DNA of 64,000 bases from Cepaea nemoralis (lineage: Eukaryota > Mollusca > Gastropoda > Stylommatophora > Helicidae), in assembly GCA_014155875.1 (NCBI GenBank), contig JACEFZ010017659.1:276141-340140 (forward strand), given 5' to 3'. The position numbers and the translations under genes were made by a program. This document shows positions 34,715 through 45,445 of this stretch, piece after piece; position 1 is the first letter of the stretch, and every line of letters begins with the position of its first letter. Below the pieces are notes generated by a model. That model was given only the letters and a program-made list of their open reading frames with translations. It was not told where the DNA came from and did no database searches.

Positions 34715-36677
34715 AAATCAAAAATCAAATCAAATCAACTTTATTAGGGTCACAAATTGGGCGCGCAGGCCCGTCTTACATTCGGCCCTTTCAATCACTC
34801 GTCTTTCGTTCATCAAGAGCATTATACATTTACATAGGAAGAAAAATAAACATTGTGAAATGAATGTTGTAAACATAAACAAGGCTAATTACCATGTTAT
34901 GAAGCCCATCTCCCACCTATCCATACATCACCCCACCCACACAACCCCACTTACCCACACACACGCGCACCAAGGGACATATAAACACCCCCACCTACCC
35001 ACACACACGCACACCAAGGACACATACATACCCCACCAACCGACCCATCCCCCCCACACTGCCCTCACCTGATCCCCCAACCAAAACACACTCGCCACCC
35101 ACAAACATTCCCCCACCAACCCACACATCCCACGCCCATCCACATCTTAACCCACACATCCTCTCCCCACCCACACCTCAAACCACCCATCCCTTAGCCA
35201 CATCTCCATCGACAACATATTCCCCACCCATGCACACAATCCCCCACCAACCCACACATCGCACATTCACTCACACATCCCCAAACCATACACACACTTC
35301 CCCACCAACTGACATGTCCCTACCCCCCCCACCCACACACACACCTCCCTAACCACCCATACATCCCCAATCCACACACACACACCCCACCACCCACATA
35401 TACAACTTCCACCCACCCACACATGCCTTAACCTAAACCCCCACCACGCAATCCCCCACCCGCACATCACATACACCCTCTACCACGCACTATTCCCAAC
35501 CCACGCACCACACACACACATATATCCCTCACCAACACATCCCCACTTACACACCACACACACATCCCCCACCCAGATACCACACAATATTCCCACCCAC
35601 ACAGATACCCTTACCCATCCACCCCACATACCCCCACTCACACACCACAAAAATCCCCCACCCACACACACATACCTCACTCACACAATATACCCAACCA
35701 ACACACCACACACCTCTCCCCACCCACACACGCATTCCCTACCCGTCCACCAAACACACTCACTCACGCATACATCCTCCACTACGCACTCACACACCCC
35801 CACCCACCCACCCCCAACCAAACATCTCTCGATCACAATACCCCTACCCACACACATCCTCCACCCACTCACACATCCCACCCCGACACATACAACTCCC
35901 TTACCCACCTACACATTCCTAAGCCACTCACACACCCCCACCCACACATTCCCTATCCACACACACATCTCCCACCCACACACCCCCGCATACTTCAACC
36001 AACAACCACAATCCCCTACTCACCCACACATATACCCCACCCATACGCACATTCCCCGCACCCATCACACACATCCCCCACACCACACACTATCCTCCAC
36101 CCATACCACCACAAACATACCCTCCACCCACACATCATTCACACATCCCCAACCAACACACCGCACACATATCTCAAACCCACACACCATACACATCTCC
36201 CCACCCGCCCTTGCATCCCCAATCCACCCAACAAAATCCCCTATCCACACAAACCCGCCTCCCACACATACTTCCTCAAACCATCCATACATCTCCACCC
36301 ACATAAACACACATCCCCCGCATCCGTCCCATACACATATCCTCCACCCATACACACATCCCCCACACCCATTCCAACACCCCTACTTTCACCCCCACAC
36401 ATCCATCCACACATCCCACCAACACCCACAAATACCACTACCCACCAAAACCCACATACCCCAACCCATCCAAACGCATACCCCCACCCACGCACCCCCA
36501 CCCACACTTATCCCCACACTCACACACATCCTCCACATACAGTCACACTTCCTCACATCTAGACACATACAAAATGTCTCACGTTAGTATTGAAACTAGT
36601 ATGAAATAACTCCCACACTTTACTCACACACATACACTGACACTTGTCATGAGCAGTCTCATAAAAATGTTAAACAT
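34715..36677 (-). mobile_element. 2-kb insertion in LINE B, (TGATT)n-tailed
   Basis: Removing this segment and one copy of the 5-base repeat GTATC (34710-34714 and 36678-36682) rejoins the RT and RNase H frames of LINE B exactly. On the minus strand its 3' end has AATAAAGTTGATTTGATTTG, a polyadenylation-type signal and a (GATTT)n tail typical of a LINE or SINE. Before it comes a short unique GC-rich stretch (GGGCCTGCGCGCCC near 34760). The bulk is a C(1-3)A array (34927-36540). No coding domain is seen. Confidence 0.75.
34927..36540. repeat. degenerate CCCACACAC-rich array, 1.6 kb
   Basis: The plus strand is almost purely C, A and some T, built from CCCACCCACACAC-like words without a fixed period. 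The minus strand is GT-rich with many GGG runs, suitable for G-quadruplex or Z-DNA formation. All minus-strand frames here (Gly, Val, Trp and Cys-rich) are low-complexity artefacts. Confidence 0.9.
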
Positions 36678-38443
36678 GTATCCTCTGCCTGAGCCATCCA
36701 TGATTTCCCTCTTATCAGTCGCTGACCCTTAACTGCGTCCAGCGCCTCATGCAGTGGGTGGTCTGTGTCTGCAGCTACTCTGAGGTATGCCTTTGCCTGC
36801 ATCACCTTGAGCCTACCAGCAACAGTCGTCAGACCAAGGATGTAACGCATACACACTACTGGGGTGTCTCTGGTGCATCCCAGAATGACCCGCATAGCCT
36901 CGTTCTGTATGCGCTCTAACTTCACGAGCTGACTCTCTGAGACAGTGAGTAGTCCTAATCCATAATCAATTACTGAGAGGATCAAGTGCTGGTATAGTGT
37001 GAAAAGCATTCTCTGCTCTGTGTCCACTGCAGCCATAGTTTTAAGTGCACTGAGTCCCTTTTGAGATCTTGTCACAACCGTCTCCACATGGTCCTTGAAG
37101 GACAGGCTCCTATCAAATGTGATCTCCAGATACTTCAGTTTGTTCTCTCTGCTGACATTTCTACCATCTATCGAGAGGCTTGGGACATCAGCTCTCACAA
37201 TCCTGTTGTCCAGAGAGCACCACAAAACAGCCACCTTTTCCGGGTGGATGACAGCACTCATTTCAGTGCACCAGTCAATCACTTTATCTACTGTCGCCTG
37301 TAGCTCCTGGGCTGTTTTCTCCCTATCTCTCCCCTGCCTATATGCAAGAATATCATCTGCAAATGTTAGTATCCTTCCAACCCCTGGTGCTTCTAGGTTT
37401 GCAATCTTGCTCGTATACACGTTAAAGAGCACCGGTGAGACTGCAGATCCCTGTGGCAGTCCCGAGGTTAACATATGTGGCTCTGTGGTCCATGCACCCA
37501 GACGGAGAGCAACCCGACGAGAATGCAGGACGGCTGCTATCCAGTTCACCAACCAGGGATTGACCCCCTTCTCCATCAGTGCGGTCATCAAAATATCATA
37601 TCGAACTCTATTGTACGCATCCTCGAGATCAAGTGCCATCGTTTCCTGTCTACTCTGGAATCCCTCATAAACGTCAAAGGCAAAAGTGGCTGCATTTGAC
37701 CAGGTATCTTTTCCTGGCCTGTAGCTTCCCAGACCTCTTGGAAGAAGCTTCCCCCTTTCCAAAAACTCTTGCAGCTTGACAGCGACTATCTTCTCTAGAA
37801 TCTTCCCAAATGTATTTTGAAGAGTGATGATTCTAAAGCCGCAAAGCTTTGAATGATCCTTGAATAGTTTTGGGAGAGGGGAGATATAGCTGTGCATCCA
37901 ATCCTGCGGTACTGATGCTGTCCTAATGCTCTGGTTAAAGCAGTCGGTCATCTCCTCCAGGTCTGCATCACTCAAACCCTTCATGTGGCCATACCTGACC
38001 CCATCGGGTCCTGGTGCCGTGTCTTTTGGCTTTTTCAAGATGTATTTAACATCTTCCACCCGTATGATGTCTTCATACTGCATATTCTTCGTGGTGCCAG
38101 ATAACTCCTCTCTAACTGCATCCCTGGTGTCCGCATCATTATGATTGGTCTGCTCTAAAAATCTCTGGAGACACGCCTCCCCTTTCTCTTTGTCTGTTGT
38201 CACGCACACACCATCATCTCTATAAATTGTTCCCACTGTCATAGGCCGATCTTTTCTCTGCATTTGCCTGTGCAGTTTCCAGAATTTTCGCAGTGTTTTA
38301 TCACCTCCAACCCCCTTCATGAAACATTCCCATTTTGCCTTTTTGGCCTCTGCAGCACAGCGCTTGAAAACCTCCACCTTGTCTTCCTTGACATTTTCCG
38401 CTGTGTCCACTTCCTCTCGTGAGCTTCGAGGTGTCTGTCGCAC
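36659..38443 (-). CDS. LINE B reverse transcriptase
   Basis: A 594-codon frame. RT motifs in order: KDTAPGPDGVRYGHMKG (near residue 140), FRIITLQNTFGKILEKIVA (near 205), DLEDAYNRV (the first catalytic aspartate region), LTSGLPQGSAVSPVLFNVY (template grip) and ILTFADDILAY (catalytic FADD). A thumb region follows (LKYLEITFDRSLSFKDHV), then the C-terminal region with LERIQNEAMRVILGCTRDTP. Length and order fit an I-superfamily LINE ORF2. The last few codons past 36678 come from the insert, where an accidental stop ends the frame. The start codon shown is arbitrary because the protein originally continued from the endonuclease, with frameshifts in between. Confidence 0.93.
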   Translation of the reverse strand: MRQTPRSSREEVDTAENVKEDKVEVFKRCAAEAKKAKWECFMKGVGGDKTLRKFWKLHRQMQRKDRPMTVGTIYRDDGVCVTTDKEKGEACLQRFLEQTNHNDADTRDAVREELSGTTKNMQYEDIIRVEDVKYILKKPKDTAPGPDGVRYGHMKGLSDADLEEMTDCFNQSIRTASVPQDWMHSYISPLPKLFKDHSKLCGFRIITLQNTFGKILEKIVAVKLQEFLERGKLLPRGLGSYRPGKDTWSNAATFAFDVYEGFQSRQETMALDLEDAYNRVRYDILMTALMEKGVNPWLVNWIAAVLHSRRVALRLGAWTTEPHMLTSGLPQGSAVSPVLFNVYTSKIANLEAPGVGRILTFADDILAYRQGRDREKTAQELQATVDKVIDWCTEMSAVIHPEKVAVLWCSLDNRIVRADVPSLSIDGRNVSRENKLKYLEITFDRSLSFKDHVETVVTRSQKGLSALKTMAAVDTEQRMLFTLYQHLILSVIDYGLGLLTVSESQLVKLERIQNEAMRVILGCTRDTPVVCMRYILGLTTVAGRLKVMQAKAYLRVAADTDHPLHEALDAVKGQRLIRGKSWMAQAEDTCLTFL

Positions 38444-38589
38444 TTTCCTTTAGCTGCTTCACTGCAGCTCTCTTTGCTTTCCAAGCATGGTCTACTTCTG
38501 GGGTCCACCATGGGGGCTGCAAAAAAAGGAGTTTTAACAGTCCTATTGCATGCCCCTTGTCTGAGGCGTCCAAGAAGGCAATCGGTCCA

Positions 38590-39290
38590 CTCATACCGGA
38601 AGGTCTTGCGCGCTCTCCCAGCTTTAACTTTCCTGGGTTTAGAGATCAGGACTGAGCATGGCATGTGATCACTCCCATGGTCATTCAAAACAGTCCACTT
38701 TACATCAAGGACTGATGACTGGGAGACAAGTGTCAAGTCAATAGCTGTGTCTGCATCGCCAGGCCTCATTGCCATTCTAGTCGGCCTACCATCATTTATG
38801 CAGACCACATCGGAGTCCACCATGGCATCCGCAAGGGCAATTCCCTGTCGGTTTTCTCCACTACTGTCCCAATCTCTGTTCCTTGCATTGAAGTCTCCAC
38901 ATATGAGTAGCCTATCACCTGGTAATTCCTCCAGTTCCTTAAGCCAGTCCCAGTGTTCCTTTCTGACAAAACAGTCCACTGTGGCATACGCATTTATGAT
39001 GTTCCAACTTAAGCCACCAATCTCCATTTGTATACCCTGGACCTCTCTTGCACTGTGATTCCCTGGCTCAAGTCAAGTACCACATGCTTCACTCCTTCCT
39101 TCACCAGCAGACCTTGTCCATGTCTCTTCTGCCCAGTAGGGTTTATATAACTGGCATACCGGGGCAATGGTATTTGTCTGTATTTAGCTCCTGGAGCATG
39201 AGGACATCAAAATCATATATTAGTCTCTCCAATACAGGACCTCTCTGCCTGGCACTGCGACAATTCCAGTATCCCTCTTACATATTTGAA
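38590..39290 (-). pseudogene. LINE B apurinic-like endonuclease
   Basis: Minus-strand frame 39027-38317 carries the C-terminal half of an exonuclease-endonuclease-phosphatase domain: LLICGDFNARNRDW (catalytic aspartate and asparagine) and LNDHGSDHMPCSVLI (final aspartate-histidine pair). Upstream in another frame is WNCRSARQRGP and DFDVLMLQELNT (the catalytic glutamate). A frameshift near 39065 separates them. Known role: nicks the target to prime reverse transcription. A second shift near 38595 disconnects it from the RT. Confidence 0.88.
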
Positions 39291-39469
39291 ACCTAGTCTC
39301 TCCACTTTTCGTCTTGTTCGCCTGGCGCCTGCCCTCCTATTTCTATGCCGTCTTCTCACACCATTTCCTCGTCTTCTCCTCCTCACTCTCTCTTCGCTAA
39401 CCTCCGAGGGATGTGTCAAGTGCAGAGCACGTGCTCCGTAGCTCCGTCGACGGTTCCCGTGTTTAAATA

Positions 39470-40207
39470 AATCCATAGGCAAAGTTTGGATATTGCAGTA
39501 AATGCTTGCTTGTGTTCATTGGCTTGAGCTCCAACGCGAAGTCCTGTATATCGGATGAAGGCATCCTGTTGTCCAACATCAGTGTGATGTCATACAGGAC
39601 CTGAGGTTTGCGTGAGTATCCGTTGTCCCATGTCTGGCTTATTGGTGTGCAGACTGGTGGTTCCTCACCGTACAGGCAGACACTCTCCGACTTCGGAGGA
39701 ATTGCAGTAAATAAATGGTCAGCCTAGCATTGCCTGCTTGCTAGGGAAGGGGCAGGGGATGTCCCGCAGGAGTCCATACGCCTGGTGCCCCCCCCCCCCG
39801 CAAGCCTGCCAGACGTCCAACGTTCACGACCAGTTAACCCATGGCCATCCAGTTTCTCAGCACGCTGATCCACCTTGAACTTGGGGGTTTATATTTGGAG
39901 TTTTCCGTCTCCTAGATGGACTGCTGTCCAAAGCTTACGGGTTCCACCTACCCGGGGGAGGGGTTAGAGCGCCCCGACTCGTTTGGCAGGCACGTCTCCG
40001 AGCATATGAGGTATTTTCTAAGGAGCTCAGATTCTACCCTGAGATCCCGCCTCGCCCTCTGTGCCCACCGCCAGTTGGTCCGCGGCTGCTTATTCGATAT
40101 TCGCAGCTAACCTCTATAGCTAGAGGCCGTTCCACGATCCGCCACCAGTGGACGCGCTGGGTGGGGAATGGTCACCCCAGTTTTACCCAGACAGTAAAAT
40201 GATATAT
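39470..40207 (-). other. LINE B 5' region with small conserved frame
   Basis: The GC-rich 5' untranslated region starts near 40207. A frame at about 39719-39470 without a clear ATG reads IPPKSESVCLYGEEPPV and DNGYSRKPQVLYDITLML. The same peptide is encoded at 58739-58954 with about 93 percent nucleotide identity. I do not recognise it; it may be an ORF1-type product of this LINE group. A run of 11 C near 39790 is prone to assembly error. Confidence 0.6.
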
Positions 40208-41850
40208 AGTATATGATAGCGGAGATATACCTTCTGAATTATGTAACTATGTATTTATTGCAATCCCAACGAAATCAGGAGCCTTGGAATGTGATCAACA
40301 TAGAACAATCAGCATAATGAGTCACATCACCAAGATTTTGCTACGAATTATCATGCAAAGAGTGAGGAAGAAAATACAACCTGAAATAGAGGAAGAACAA
40401 TGTGGGTTTGTAGAAAGAAAGGGTACAGTAAATGCTGTGTATATGCTGCGAACAGTTATTGAACGTGCTATAGAAGTAAACAAGGATATACATCTTTGCT
40501 TTATTGACTACACAAAGGCTTTTGATAGAGTTAGACATGTCAACATGGTGGATATGCTTGCAGATCTACACATTCATGGGAAAGACATTAGACTTATAAA
40601 CAACATATATTGGAAACAATAAGCTGCCATAAGGATTGATAATGAAGTGAGACAATATCAGCCTTAAGAGAGGTGATAGGCGGATGTGTAATGTCTCCAG
40701 ATCTTTTCCCCCTATATAGTGAAAATCATTTTCAGATCTGTAGATGACATAAATGGAATCAGCAATAGAGAACGAAATATCAATAACATTATATATGCAG
40801 ATGATACAGTATTGATTGCAGACAATGAGCAGGATCTGCAACAATTAGTAGATGCGGTTGTTACACACTGTGAACAACTGGGGTTAGAATTAAATTGTAA
40901 AACGACACAGATTATGGTCGTAACTAGGAAGAACGAAATACCACAATGTAATATACAAGTAAATGGGAATATTCTTCAACAAGTGAATCGGTACAATTAT
41001 CTCGGAACAGTCATAACATCTGATGGGAGATGCCTTGAAGAGATTAGAACAAGAATCGCCATGGCGAAAGTAGACTTTAGCAAGACGAAAACCATACTGA
41101 CCAATAAAAAGATTGTCAATTGAAACGACAAAAAGAGTGTTGAGGGGCTACATAGAGCCTGTTCTTTTGTATGGATGTGAAACTTGGACAATGAGCAGTC
41201 AAGCTGAAAAAACATCTGATGGCTGCAGAAATGTGGTTTTTGAGGAAAATGCAAAGAATACTATGGACAGACAGAAAAACCAATGACCAAGTACTACGGG
41301 AGACAAATGAAAATCGTAAATTGATTAGATAAATTAGACATCTTCTTCTTCTTCTTCAGCGTTCCGAGCCATTGAGGTTCTTTTCTGCAGATACAATCCG
41401 TCTCCATTCGTCTCTCTGGTTCACCCTCTCTTGCCAGTCGTTGATTCCAAGTGCTTTTAGGTCTGTATATATATTATCTCTCCACCGTCTTCTTGGTCTA
41501 CCTCGGGGTCTACGGTCTTTTATTTCCTGAAATTAGACATAGACAGTCAAAATTTTTTGGACATGTTATGAGAAGAAATGGATTGGAGAACTTAGTGACA
41601 ATTGGCAAGATCGAAGTTAACAGACCAAGGGGAAGACCGAAAAGAAAATACATGGATGGCTTAACCACGTGGCATCTTCGAGACAGGAACACTGAGCTGA
41701 TCCACGACTCTGGTGATCGAGTGAAATGGCGAGTCATGACCGCCCACGTTTTCCGGCATAGCACAAGATTGATTGATTTATTGGCGGCTATTAAGTGTTT
41801 GGTGATGCATTCCTGCTGTCTTAATAAACCCAGGCAACAATTGGTCTAAC
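40208..41850 (+). pseudogene. LINE A reverse transcriptase and C-terminus
   Basis: Continuation of 33601-33820. Readable blocks: SGDIPSEL and ALECDQHRTISIMSHITKI (RT fingers), HLCFIDYTKAFDRVRH (first aspartate), a damaged stretch with a stop at 40621, IIYADDTVLIADNEQDLQQL (catalytic YADD, near 40790), LLYGCETWTMSS, then after an inserted 188-bp LINE piece RQSKFFGHVMRRNG and RPRGRPKRKYMDGL. It ends near HDSGDRVKWRVMTAHVFRH. The family occurs as many 3'-end fragments in this window. There are several frameshifts and stops. It is followed without a clear break by the 3' part of the composite repeat. Confidence 0.9.
41342..41529 (-). mobile_element. 188-bp GAA-tailed LINE C fragment
   Basis: Inserted into LINE A with a perfect 11-base target duplication AAATTAGACAT (41331-41341 and 41530-41540). 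On the minus strand it ends in (GAA)n and matches the last about 175 bases of the LINE C fragment at 55195-56088 (coding RPRGRPRRRW and the terminal NLNGSER region). It is a textbook 5'-truncated insertion. Confidence 0.95.
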
Positions 41851-42400
41851 GTGTGTGTGACTTGCAAATTGCTTTATCATGTAACAGAAATATTAGAACG
41901 CGAGAAATCAACTGCTATCTTATTTTATTTAAAGGTACATTTCATGCACCTGTCAGAAAATAATCCCTATACTGAACAAAATTACTCAACCACCTTGATA
42001 AAACGTGAAATAAAATTTTGTATATTTTGTTGCCCTATACAAAGACATTGGTGTAGGATATTATGTGTCAAAGAGAATCACATGTCTTTCATTTCACACA
42101 TTTAACAAATTTCCAAATTATGTTTCGTATTCTGATAGCGAAAAGTTACATTTTCATTAGCAGACCTCCAGTTGATTAATACTTGTGTACCTTTATTAAC
42201 AATCTTCGGATATTTCAAAACCAAAAAGTTATTATTATTGTATCCCTTTGTAGCCTATAAATCCATTGTGTCCATGGTTGTATCCCATAGTAAATATTAT
42301 CACAGCTATAATATTGTAAGATGCATTCAGCTAATGACACATACCTATCCACACAGTAAAACATATTATGCACAACTATAATATATTATCACACGTTTTT
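41790..42400 (+). repeat. composite repeat, 3' part (copy D)
   Basis: Aligns with 30790-31302 plus 31551-31660 and with 23205-23477. Landmarks: TGTTTGGTGATGCATTCCTG, GTGTGTGACTTGCAAATTG, CATTGGTGTAGGATATTATG and CACAGCTATAATATTGTAAG. This copy lacks the 242-bp segment present in copy B and lacks the Helitron and mariner of copy A, so it serves as the empty-site reference. Confidence 0.8.
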
Positions 42401-42419
42401 CTTTATGATCAGTGCTCGA

Positions 42420-43159
42420 TGTTCTTGATGATCTTTGCTTGATATTATCGTGTGATGGTCGTTGTCTAGGTAACGATACTCAGGGGGTGTCAATGGAGAT
42501 ATTTAACTGTCTTGCAATATAACTCACCCCTGCAGTGCATATTCACCAGTCATTAAACAAGATTCCGTTGGCGCACATAATCCTTTATTACAAAAATAAG
42601 ACGGACAAACGGAACATGTTTATACATCCAGAAACAATATAATCCATAGAATATAAATATCCTCCTCACAATTTAACCAGCACACATCAATGCCTTCTCA
42701 CGGCCTGCTTCTTATCAAATCCACAAGACAGGTAATCCAGCTACTATCCACGGCTGGATCTCCCACAATACAACCCACACATTGGGTTGGAGCCACTGCT
42801 CAATTATGCAACCCACTCTGGGTTTAGGCCTACACTCGCTACAGAACCCACTCTGGGTTCAGGCCTGTCTTCACAACTAGCAGAACACCACAACACGGAG
42901 ATCTCTCTTAAACGACCTGACCCGCAGTCGGTCTCTTCTCTCACTGACTTTCCAGTCTCCTGACTTCACACAACACACAACTGTCTTTCGCCCCATCCCC
43001 CTAGGGGTTTTTTTCCCTCTACCCTCACTATTTTATTTCTCCGGACTGGCTGTCTTCTCATAGCCAGGTCAGTCACTTTACTGTCTCCCACTCTCATCTC
43101 CATTCTTCCTCATGCCCGGTCACTCACCTCAATGTCAATGACCCAGGCTTATGTCATCA
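42420..43159 (-). repeat. 3' LTR of outer element
   Basis: On the plus strand it runs from TGTTCTTGATGATCTTTGC to TTATGTCATCA, about 740 bp. It aligns along its length with 57309-57982. It contains a duplicated AACCCACTCTGGGTT motif (about 42808 and 42847) absent in the other copy. Confidence 0.8.
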
Positions 43160-43459
43160 CCCCCCTCTTAAAAGAAAACTTCGTTTTCAAATATTGGGAG
43201 ACTAACACTTATTAAATATGTGACCCAGACATATAGCCTGGGTAGCCCTAAGTATGGCTGCACCTTACTCCAGCTACAACCCTAAATAATACATCAAATG
43301 CTCATAGTACACTCCTATATTCGTCACACCTAAATACAAACAACTTTCTATCTTGTGTACCAATGCATGAACTAATACATCACATAATAATAATACATCA
43401 TAGAAAAGCATTATACTTATGTACCCACAGGTCTCTTACTACTTCACGACCCCACAATA
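43160..43459 (-). other. purine tract and short untranslated stretch
   Basis: Minus-strand polypurine tract next to the LTR, then AT-rich sequence without coding signal between the Gag-protease stop and the 3' LTR, where a pol region would normally lie. Confidence 0.6.
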
Positions 43460-45137
43460 CTATTTGTGTACTGACCCTATATCAGGTGGTTCTGTTCTTG
43501 CATCAACCCACCTCTGATTCCTGTCGATGCTGTGTCTACCTTTCATGTACCCATGACTCATGGTACCTCTACAATTACAACATCTGTTTGCTATCCCTAG
43601 CCCTGGGTCAGTAATGTCGCGAACACTCTTTTGACCTGACTCAACTTTCCTATCTGCATATTGCACCGTTACACTTGAGTCTCTGTTTAGTCTGAACTCT
43701 TTATTCAATCTTAGCCCATGTATCTGGCACCTTGCTTTCTGCTGCATACGCCTTATGCCTATGTGCCCTGCACATGCACTATCCTGAGCTGTTCTAGTAT
43801 ATCGGTCTCTATGTGCTAAAGGTACTGCTACTTGCCAACGTGCAGTTCTGCTATCTGAAAACCTGCGAGTGAGAACATTGTTCTTCCTCTCGAAGCACCA
43901 TCTACCCTTCTTTGACCGACTATTTTCTACTCTACTACACCCTTGGAAACATTTGTTCAGAGTAGTATCTTGTCTCTGGGAGTCACTAGCACTATGTTTG
44001 AGATCAATTCTCACCTGCTCAGCTGTACTATCTTTGTCCTGAGTTCCTGTGTCTACTTCAAGTGCCTCTTCTACCTCAGCTATACTCTCTAATTTAGGTT
44101 TTCTTTTAGTAACTACCCCGTTACTACTTACACTATGTTTCTGGTCATAATAAACGACTTCTTCTTCTGTACAATCTTTAACTCCTATAACATTTCCTAT
44201 GATGAGATCTGCCACTGGTGCGTCCAAAACACATGCTGTCACTCTTCCTGTGATATATGGTGTTTTTACTGTTATTATGGCTAATGGGTAGAACTCTACT
44301 GTGCCGTTGAATGTTATGCATCTAATCTTTTTCCCTGTATAATCCGAGGGATCTATTAAACTTTTCCTCACTCCGATAGACGTACATCCGGAATCCCTAA
44401 TTATTAACGCTGGTCTATCATTGACGAATCCCTGATGCAGCTTCAGACTTCCTCCTTCATGGACTGCTGAACCTGCTTTCACTGTATGACCACACACTAA
44501 GACTGGCTGACCGTCTTTTTCAAAAAGAGGTTTGCACCCACTACAATCTTCATTGTTGATAGTCTCAATCACTCGTGCCGCATTTGAATGCTCTGTTTCT
44601 CTCATCCTACATTGATGGCTGACATGCCCCTTCCTTCCACATTTGAAACAAGTAATCTCCCTTTTACTGTTGTTCGTTGGTCCATCTGATGGTTGTGTAT
44701 CACACTCTGCCATTTTATGTCTCCAGCTCCCACAATTCCAGCATCCGTCATAATTTGGACGTCTCTGGAAATTTCCTCTTCTATATGGGTACCGTCCTAC
44801 TCTACCAACATTGTTTCCTCGGAAACCATTATCTTGAGACTCTTGTTGTTCACCTTTCTGTGCTGAATCCACACTTTTCGCCCTTGGTCTGATGACTGGA
44901 TTCTGGTCATGTTTAGTGTACGCTGCACAGACTATTTCCTCACTCATTAGTTTCCCAATAGAACTGTTAGGATGTGCAGTCATATAGTTTTGCCCTAACT
45001 GAGACATTGTGTCTATGTCCTTTGGCTTCCGTTCCTCAAAGAACGCTACTAAGTTAGAATTGCATGCAGATACTACCTTGTCTCTTAACATTAGATCTAC
45101 TAATTTATTAAAATCTTTCCCTACCTCTGCAAGCTGG
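43460..45137 (-). CDS. Gag C-terminal half with zinc knuckles and protease-like domain
   Basis: Continues the frame of 53415-54113 after the Gypsy insertion. About 540 codons are open from the first methionine at 45091. It carries two CCHC zinc knuckles (CWNCGSWRHKMAEC near residue 117 and CFKCGRKGHVSHQC near 148), a Cys-rich block (CSGCKPLF, VLVCGHTVK) and a protease-like segment (LIIRDSGCTSIGVRKSLI, with a DSG active-site triad, near residue 231, and VADLIIGNVIG near 290). The tail is Arg and Ser-rich without known domains. Zinc knuckles package RNA; the protease would mature the particle. No reverse transcriptase follows. Open reading over this length despite an apparently old element is notable. 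Confidence 0.85.
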
Positions 45138-45445
45138 TGTTACAGAGCTACACACAGGTGATGGTCGTGATCATATAGCATCACACAAGTCAGTCTTCGC
45201 GTTGTTAGAAAGGTATTTTATTGATGAAACATTCTATCTCAGCGCATATGATGGAGACTCCCTTCGTGGTGTTTACATCTCTTCTCGCTGGCCCCAAGTC
45301 AAGTCCAAAAACAAGTGACGTGTGTGTTCTCTTAGATACACTTCTTCATTCGTGCACACACGTTCACTATGGTTTTCCCCCTAGTCAAGGAATGCGCAGC
45401 ATTCCTTAACTCTTTACTCCTAACCTAGAATCCCTCACTGTTACA
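45138..45445 (-). repeat. 3' LTR of Gypsy element
   Basis: 308 bp, plus strand from TGTTACAGAGC to CACTGTTACA. Identical to 53108-53414 except AAAAAC versus AAAAC near 45310. Four bases outside it (CTGG) also precede the other LTR, so the exact border is uncertain by up to four bases. Confidence 0.95.

Larger units (their letters stand above)
33821..40207 (-). mobile_element. LINE B with endonuclease, RT and RNase H, 6.4 kb
   Basis: A non-LTR retrotransposon reading leftwards. Order on the minus strand: 5' untranslated region (40207 to about 39720), a small conserved frame (about 39719-39470), endonuclease (about 39290-38590), reverse transcriptase (38443-36679), RNase H (34714-34015), 3' untranslated region and an (AATC)n tail (33878-33821). 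A perfect 10-bp target duplication AGTATATGAT borders it. It lies inside LINE A. A 1963-bp insert (34715-36677) splits the gene between RT and RNase H; the insert plus one duplicated GTATC is 1968 bases, so the frame is unchanged across it. Separate frameshifts near 38595, 38435 and 34375 show it is inactive. Confidence 0.93.

Noticed and set aside
34928..36507. Minus-strand Gly, Val, Trp and Cys-rich frames
   Set aside because: Translations of the C(1-3)A array; several overlap in different frames.
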